Of a DNA stretch of 10,902 nucleotides, positions 7,641-10,902 are shown in pieces. A model generated the notes under the pieces. That model was not told the origin of the DNA. It did not search any database and was given only the letters and a program-made list of their open reading frames with translations. A program made the translations under genes and the position numbers. This DNA is from Hyphomicrobiales bacterium. Lineage in GTDB: Bacteria > Pseudomonadota > Alphaproteobacteria > Rhizobiales > Beijerinckiaceae. Location of the stretch: the NCBI GenBank assembly GCA_003567055.1, contig PXAW01000289.1:1-10902 (forward strand), given 5' to 3'. Each line of letters starts with the position of its first letter. The first letter of the stretch is position 1.

Positions 7641-8615
7641 CCGCAGCGCCACTTCCTCGATGCGATGGCTCTCGCCCTTGCGCAGGATCAGGCTGGCGCG
7701 CTGGCGGGTGGGCAGCACGTTCTCGTGCAGGTTGACGAGGTTGATCCGGTTCCACAATCCATCCGCGATATTGACGGCTTCCGCCTCGTCGAGCTCGGCA
7801 TATTTGTGGAAATAGGATTTCGGATCGCGGAAGGCCGTGTGGCGCAGCCGCAGGAAGCGATCGATATACCAGCGATGCAGATCCGCCTCGTCGGCATCGA
7901 GGAAGATCGAGAAATCGAAGAAATCCGAGACGAACGGAATGGCCTTGCCGTCACGCGGCATGCGCGCGGGCTGGAGCACGTTGAGGCCTTCGACGATGAG
8001 GATGTCGGGCCGGTCGATCACGACCTCCTCGCCGGGCACGACATCATAGACCAGATGCGAATAGAGCGGCGCCTTCACCGCAGCGCGCCCGGCCTTGATG
8101 GCGTTGAGGAAACGCAGCAGCTTGCCGGTATCGTAGCTCTCGGGAAAGCCCTTGCGCTCCATCAGCCCCTGACGTTGCAGCTCAGCATTGGGCAGGAGAA
8201 AACCGTCGGTGGTAAGCAGATCGACCTTGGGCGTGTTCGGCCAGCGCGCCAGCAGCGCCTTCAGCACGCGCGCCGTGGTCGATTTGCCGACGGCGACGGA
8301 GCCGGCGACGCCGATGATATAGGGCGATTTGCGCTCGTTCTCGGCCATCAGGAAGCGCTGGGTGGCGCGAAACAGCCCCTGCGTCGCCGCAACATAAAGC
8401 GACAGCAGGCGCGAGAGCGGCAGGTAGATCGCGATGACTTCTTCGAGCGAGATCGGATCGTTGAGTGATTGCAGCTGCATGACCTCGTCGCCCGACAGCG
8501 TCATCGGCTGATCGGCGCGCAATCCCGCCCATTCCTCGCGCGTGAAGGTGCGATAGGGCGAGAGGGCCGCGTCGTCACTGCGTTCGCCGATTTCCCGGGC
8601 CAGGTTGACGTTCAT
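7632..8615 (-). CDS. coaA: Pantothenate kinase, type I
   Basis: CoaA phosphorylates pantothenate with ATP, the first and usually feedback-controlled step of coenzyme A synthesis, in the cytoplasm. The 327-residue product is close to the E. coli enzyme in length (316). The P-loop is [12 protein letters not shown] (102-113, Lys111). Next come LLTTDGFL (133-140, with Asp137 in the position of the catalytic Asp), RKGFPESYD (154-162), PLYSHLVYD (183-191, with His187 probably matching the E. coli CoA-contacting histidine) and [12 protein letters not shown] (204-215). These are hallmarks of the bacterial type I enzyme in the P-loop kinase/uridine-kinase-like superfamily. It starts 14 bases after the hisE stop with only a weak ribosome-binding site, and so is the last gene of a hisF-hisE-coaA operon. 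The hisE-coaA neighbourhood is common in rhizobia-related alphaproteobacteria. Confidence 0.97.
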   Translation of the reverse strand: MNVNLAREIGERSDDAALSPYRTFTREEWAGLRADQPMTLSGDEVMQLQSLNDPISLEEVIAIYLPLSRLLSLYVAATQGLFRATQRFLMAENERKSPYIIGVAGSVAVGKSTTARVLKALLARWPNTPKVDLLTTDGFLLPNAELQRQGLMERKGFPESYDTGKLLRFLNAIKAGRAAVKAPLYSHLVYDVVPGEEVVIDRPDILIVEGLNVLQPARMPRDGKAIPFVSDFFDFSIFLDADEADLHRWYIDRFLRLRHTAFRDPKSYFHKYAELDEAEAVNIADGLWNRINLVNLHENVLPTRQRASLILRKGESHRIEEVALRRL

Positions 8616-8629
8616 GGCGCTGTTTCCGT

Positions 8630-8953
8630 TCAGGCGGCGGGGCCGCGCGAGGCTTTCTCGGCGAGGCCCGATTGCGCCGTGCGCCGCTCCAGCTCCGCCA
8701 TGACCGCATCGAGCGGCACGTTGCGTGCCGCCAGCAATGCCATCAGATGATAGAGCACATCGGCGCTTTCGGCGATCAGTGCTTTCGGATCATTCTCGAC
8801 CGCTGCGATTACCGCCTCGACCGCCTCCTCTCCGAATTTCTTCGCCGCGCGGGCAGGGTCGCCGGCGAGGCGGGCGGTGTAGGATTCCTCCGGCGATGCC
8901 TCGGCGCGGGCAGCTATGATCGCGGCGAGATCGGCGAGGGTGAAACCGCTCAC
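8630..8953 (-). CDS. hisE: Phosphoribosyl-ATP pyrophosphohydrolase
   Basis: HisE removes pyrophosphate from phosphoribosyl-ATP, the second step of histidine synthesis. GTG at 8953 is chosen because it gives a 107-residue protein, the normal length for stand-alone HisE, and GAGGAGG lies 5 bases upstream. An in-frame ATG at 8971 would add six residues and overlap hisF, but has no good ribosome-binding site. Further upstream extension runs into hisF codons. The all-alpha NTP-pyrophosphatase signature is clear: [16 protein letters not shown] (36-51), with the metal-binding Glu residues of the EExxE pattern, then ESADVLYHL (62-70), with the Glu and Asp of the ExxD motif. The C-terminus [16 protein letters not shown] is typical of alphaproteobacterial HisE. 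It sits between hisF and coaA in one operon, separate from any hisI in this window. Confidence 0.96.
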   Translation of the reverse strand: MSGFTLADLAAIIAARAEASPEESYTARLAGDPARAAKKFGEEAVEAVIAAVENDPKALIAESADVLYHLMALLAARNVPLDAVMAELERRTAQSGLAEKASRGPAA

Positions 8954-8958
8954 TTTTG

Positions 8959-8965
8959 CCTCCTC
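8959..8965 (-). promoter_or_regulatory. Shine-Dalgarno sequence of hisE overlapping the hisF stop
   Basis: On the minus strand the junction reads TGAGGAGGCAAAAGTG. The hisF stop TGA (8966-8964) runs straight into GAGGAGG (8965-8959), followed by CAAAA and the hisE GTG. A ribosome finishing hisF therefore sits on the hisE ribosome-binding site, which favours coupled translation. This site also decides the hisE start. Confidence 0.8.
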
Positions 8966-9740
8966 AGACATCCAGCCGCACCGGCAGGCCGGCATCGGCC
9001 ATGGCGCGCTTGGCCTCGCCGATCGTATATTCGCCGAAATGGAAGATCGAGGCGGCGAGCACGGCATTGGCGCGCCCGTCGCGCACCCCCTCGACCAGAT
9101 GATCGAGCGTGCCGACCCCGCCCGAGGCGACGACGGGCACCGATACGGTTTCGCTGATCGTGCGCATCAGTTCGAGGTCATAACCCGACTTGGTGCCGTC
9201 GCGATCCATCGAGGTGACGAGCAGCTCGCCGGCGCCGAGATCGGCGACCTCGCGGGCATAGGCGATGGCATCGATCCCGGTGGGGTTGCGCCCGCCATGG
9301 GTGAAGATTTCCCAGCGTGGCGGCTCGCCGGGCGCGGAGATGCGCTTGGCGTCGATGGCGACGACGATGCATTGCACGCCGAATTTCTCGGCAGCGCGGC
9401 GCACGAAATCGCGATCCTTCACCGCCGCGGTCATGATCGAGACCTTGTCGGCCCCCGCCAGCAGCAGCGCGCGGATATCCTCGATGGTGCGCACGCCGCC
9501 GCCCACGGTGAGCGGCATGAAGCAGGCTTCCGCCGTGCGGCTCACCACGTCGAGCAGGATGCCGCGATCCTCGTGACTCGCGGTGATGTCGAGGAAGCAC
9601 AATTCATCCGCCCCGGCGGCATCATAAGCCATGGCGCATTCAACCGGATCGCCGGCATCGCGCAGATCCACGAATTGCACGCCCTTGACCACGCGTCCGT
9701 CCTTGACGTCGAGGCAGGGGATGAGGCGGGTCTTCAGCAT
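8964..9740 (-). CDS. hisF: Imidazole glycerol phosphate synthase, cyclase subunit
   Basis: HisF uses ammonia delivered by the glutaminase HisH to turn PRFAR into imidazole glycerol phosphate and AICAR, linking histidine and purine synthesis. ATG 9740 gives 258 residues starting [20 protein letters not shown], exactly the family start. Longer in-frame extension to 9818 is non-conserved. It is a (beta/alpha)8 barrel with both catalytic aspartates, Asp11 and Asp130 (VVAID). It has phosphate-binding glycines at TVGGGVR (78-84) and ASGGVG (205-210), and the DRDGT motif (179-183). One oddity is the strand-4 end: it reads KVSIMTAAV (99-107), with Met103 where asparagine is usual. A ribosome-binding site (AAAGGA) lies about 12 bases upstream. 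The gene starts the hisF-hisE-coaA operon. The usual upstream partners hisA and hisH are absent, and a polyamine-binding protein gene precedes it instead. Confidence 0.97.
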   Translation of the reverse strand: MLKTRLIPCLDVKDGRVVKGVQFVDLRDAGDPVECAMAYDAAGADELCFLDITASHEDRGILLDVVSRTAEACFMPLTVGGGVRTIEDIRALLLAGADKVSIMTAAVKDRDFVRRAAEKFGVQCIVVAIDAKRISAPGEPPRWEIFTHGGRNPTGIDAIAYAREVADLGAGELLVTSMDRDGTKSGYDLELMRTISETVSVPVVASGGVGTLDHLVEGVRDGRANAVLAASIFHFGEYTIGEAKRAMADAGLPVRLDV

Positions 9741-9780
9741 GGCCGCAATAATCCTTTTCGCAATGCGGTATCCCGGCATC

Positions 9781-9815
9781 ATCCTTGCGCAACTTCCCGA
9801 GGGCGCGTCAAGGAT
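9781..9815 (-). promoter_or_regulatory. Inverted repeat and candidate promoter upstream of hisF
   Basis: ATCCTTG (9781-9787) is inverted perfectly as CAAGGAT (9809-9815), 21 bases apart. A third copy, ATCCTTTTCGCAA, starts at 9751, 30 bases from ATCCTTGCGCAA. On the minus strand the outer arm includes CCTTGACG, matching the alphaproteobacterial -35 (CTTGAC; TTGACG at 9811-9806). No convincing -10 lies 17-18 bases away; AAGGAT at 9786-9781 is 19 bases away. The arrangement could be a promoter with an operator for the hisF operon. It is suggested by position and symmetry only. Confidence 0.3.
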
Positions 9816-9853
9816 CAAATCGCCAGACGGGATTGGGATTGCGGCGCGCGACG

Positions 9854-9890
9854 GCGACCACCGGAGGCTGTCGGGCCGCCCGGCGGTCGC
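9854..9890 (-). terminator. Candidate Rho-independent-like hairpin after the PotF-like gene
   Basis: GCGACCACCGG (9854-9864) and CCGGCGGTCGC (9880-9890) form an 11-pair stem with a 15-base loop, starting 20 bases past the stop of the minus-strand PotF-like gene. In the minus-strand transcript the single mismatch becomes a G-U pair, so the stem is complete only in RNA from that strand. No T-run follows, so this is either an imperfect terminator or a 3'-end stabilising hairpin. It fits the boundary between the polyamine gene and the hisF operon. Confidence 0.45.
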
Positions 9891-9909
9891 GTCGGTCGGG
9901 CCGCGCGCA

Positions 9910-10902
9910 TCAGCGACCCGTCTGGATACGCGTCCAGGCGCGGTTGATCAGGCGCTGCGTGCGCTCGTCATAGGCGGTGGTGATGAGCAGGCGGTCCATG
10001 GTCTCGTCATCGGGATAGATGCCCGGATCGTTCAGGATCGCCTCATCGATCATCGGTTTGGCCGGGAGCACGCCGGAGGCATAGGCGACATAGTTGACGT
10101 TCGCCGCCGCGATATCGGGACGCAGCATGAAATCGATGAAGGCGTGGGCGTTTTCCGGATTGGGGGCATCGGCCGGGATGGCGAAGGAATCGAACCACAT
10201 CACCGCGCCTTCACGGGGCACGAAATAGGCGATGTCGATCCCGGAACCGGCTTCCTCGGCCCGGTCGCGCGCCTGCAGGATGTCGCCGGAATAGCCCACC
10301 GCTACGCAGATATCGCCATTGGCGATGGCGTTTATATACTCCGAGGCGTGGAAGCGGCGCACATTCGCGCTCATCTGCGAGAGCAGTTCCGCAGCCTGCT
10401 CGATCTCGCCGGGGTCGCGCGAATCATGAGGCAGGCCGAGATAGTTGAGCGCGGAGGGGAACATGTCGTCGGGGGCATCGACGATATAGATGCCGCAATC
10501 GGAAAGCTGCGCGGCGATCTCGGGATCGAAGACGAGCGACCAGGTATCGAGCGGCGCGTCCTCGCCGAGGCGCTCGCGCACCATGTCGACATTCACGCCG
10601 ATCCCGGTCGTGCCCCACATGTAGATCACCGAATGTGCGTTGCCGGGATCGTAGATCGCCGTGCGCTCGGCAATCTCGGGCCAGACATTGTCGAGATTGG
10701 AAAGCTGCTCCTCGTCGAGCGCGGCCAGTGCACCGGCCTGGATCAGGCGCTCGATATAGGGGCCCGTCGGCACGACGATGTCGTAACCCGAGCGCCCGGC
10801 GAGCAGGCGGGTCTCGACGATCTCGTTGGTGTCGTAGGTGTCGTAGACGACGCGGATGCCCGTTTCCTCGGTGAAGGCTTCGAGCGTGGCGGGGTCGATG
10901 TA
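9910..10902 (-). CDS. Polyamine (putrescine-type) ABC transporter periplasmic binding protein, 5' end missing
   Basis: This is the C-terminal 330 residues of a PotF/PotD-like binding protein, open to the window edge, so the signal peptide and first mature residues lie outside. The match to PotF runs along its whole length: [17 protein letters not shown] (11-27), [15 protein letters not shown] (39-53), [13 protein letters not shown] (94-106), NYLGL (153-157), [18 protein letters not shown] (195-212), [16 protein letters not shown] (231-246) and the ending [10 protein letters not shown]. Acidic and aromatic positions that hold the polyamine are present: Asp207, Trp236 and Asp238. Compared with E. 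coli PotF as I remember it, Tyr204 replaces a tryptophan and the DAPDD segment (142-146) replaces DAPEE. No polyamine permease or ATPase gene follows it. These must lie upstream, or the gene stands alone. A hairpin follows its stop. Confidence 0.95.
   Translation of the reverse strand, partial: YIDPATLEAFTEETGIRVVYDTYDTNEIVETRLLAGRSGYDIVVPTGPYIERLIQAGALAALDEEQLSNLDNVWPEIAERTAIYDPGNAHSVIYMWGTTGIGVNVDMVRERLGEDAPLDTWSLVFDPEIAAQLSDCGIYIVDAPDDMFPSALNYLGLPHDSRDPGEIEQAAELLSQMSANVRRFHASEYINAIANGDICVAVGYSGDILQARDRAEEAGSGIDIAYFVPREGAVMWFDSFAIPADAPNPENAHAFIDFMLRPDIAAANVNYVAYASGVLPAKPMIDEAILNDPGIYPDDETMDRLLITTAYDERTQRLINRAWTRIQTGR

Noticed and set aside
8916..9947. Plus-strand open frame of 343 codons opposite hisF
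   Set aside because: Shadow of hisF and its leader: no motif, no ribosome-binding site, and composition follows the complementary codons. The same holds for 7665-8468 opposite coaA.
1..10902. Mobile element, CRISPR array, toxin-antitoxin or defence genes
   Set aside because: No transposase or integrase motifs, terminal inverted repeats, regularly spaced repeats or small paired genes were seen, and composition is even across the window.

Overview
The window is about 10.9 kb of uniformly GC-rich bacterial chromosome, read through from end to end by protein genes. Codon use, short intergenic gaps and the hisF-hisE-coaA order point to an alphaproteobacterium, most likely of the Hyphomicrobiales (Rhizobiales). 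That placement is inference, because no rRNA or other marker gene is present.

Plus strand, 1-3632: the 3' part of a class A penicillin-binding protein (cell-wall glycosyltransferase plus transpeptidase), followed after 45 bases by a 587-residue exported protein of unknown function. The two are probably co-transcribed, which would place the unknown protein in the cell envelope near peptidoglycan synthesis. A 138-base gap with several small inverted repeats follows and probably holds a promoter.

Plus strand, 3771-7620: a complete, tightly packed ABC importer operon of the ferric-iron/phosphonate/sugar-phosphate type (FbpABC/AfuABC-like). It encodes a periplasmic binding protein, a double-length permease carrying both membrane halves, and an ATPase whose start overlaps the permease stop. 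The binding protein appears to lack the paired tyrosines of true ferric-binding proteins, so the substrate is open.

Minus strand, 10902-7632: the 3' part of a PotF-like polyamine-binding protein comes first, then a candidate terminator and a 169-base gap. After it comes a compact hisF-hisE-coaA operon, covering two histidine-biosynthesis steps and pantothenate kinase, the first step of coenzyme A synthesis. The hisE ribosome-binding site overlaps the hisF stop codon. The coaA gene ends 11 bases from the convergent end of the ABC ATPase gene.

I found no tRNA, rRNA, CRISPR array, insertion sequence, phage gene or defence system. Most of the window is ordinary core and transport gene content. 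The points worth a second look are the unknown exported protein, the substrate of the ABC importer, an unusual residue in HisF and the inverted repeats in the two longer intergenic gaps.
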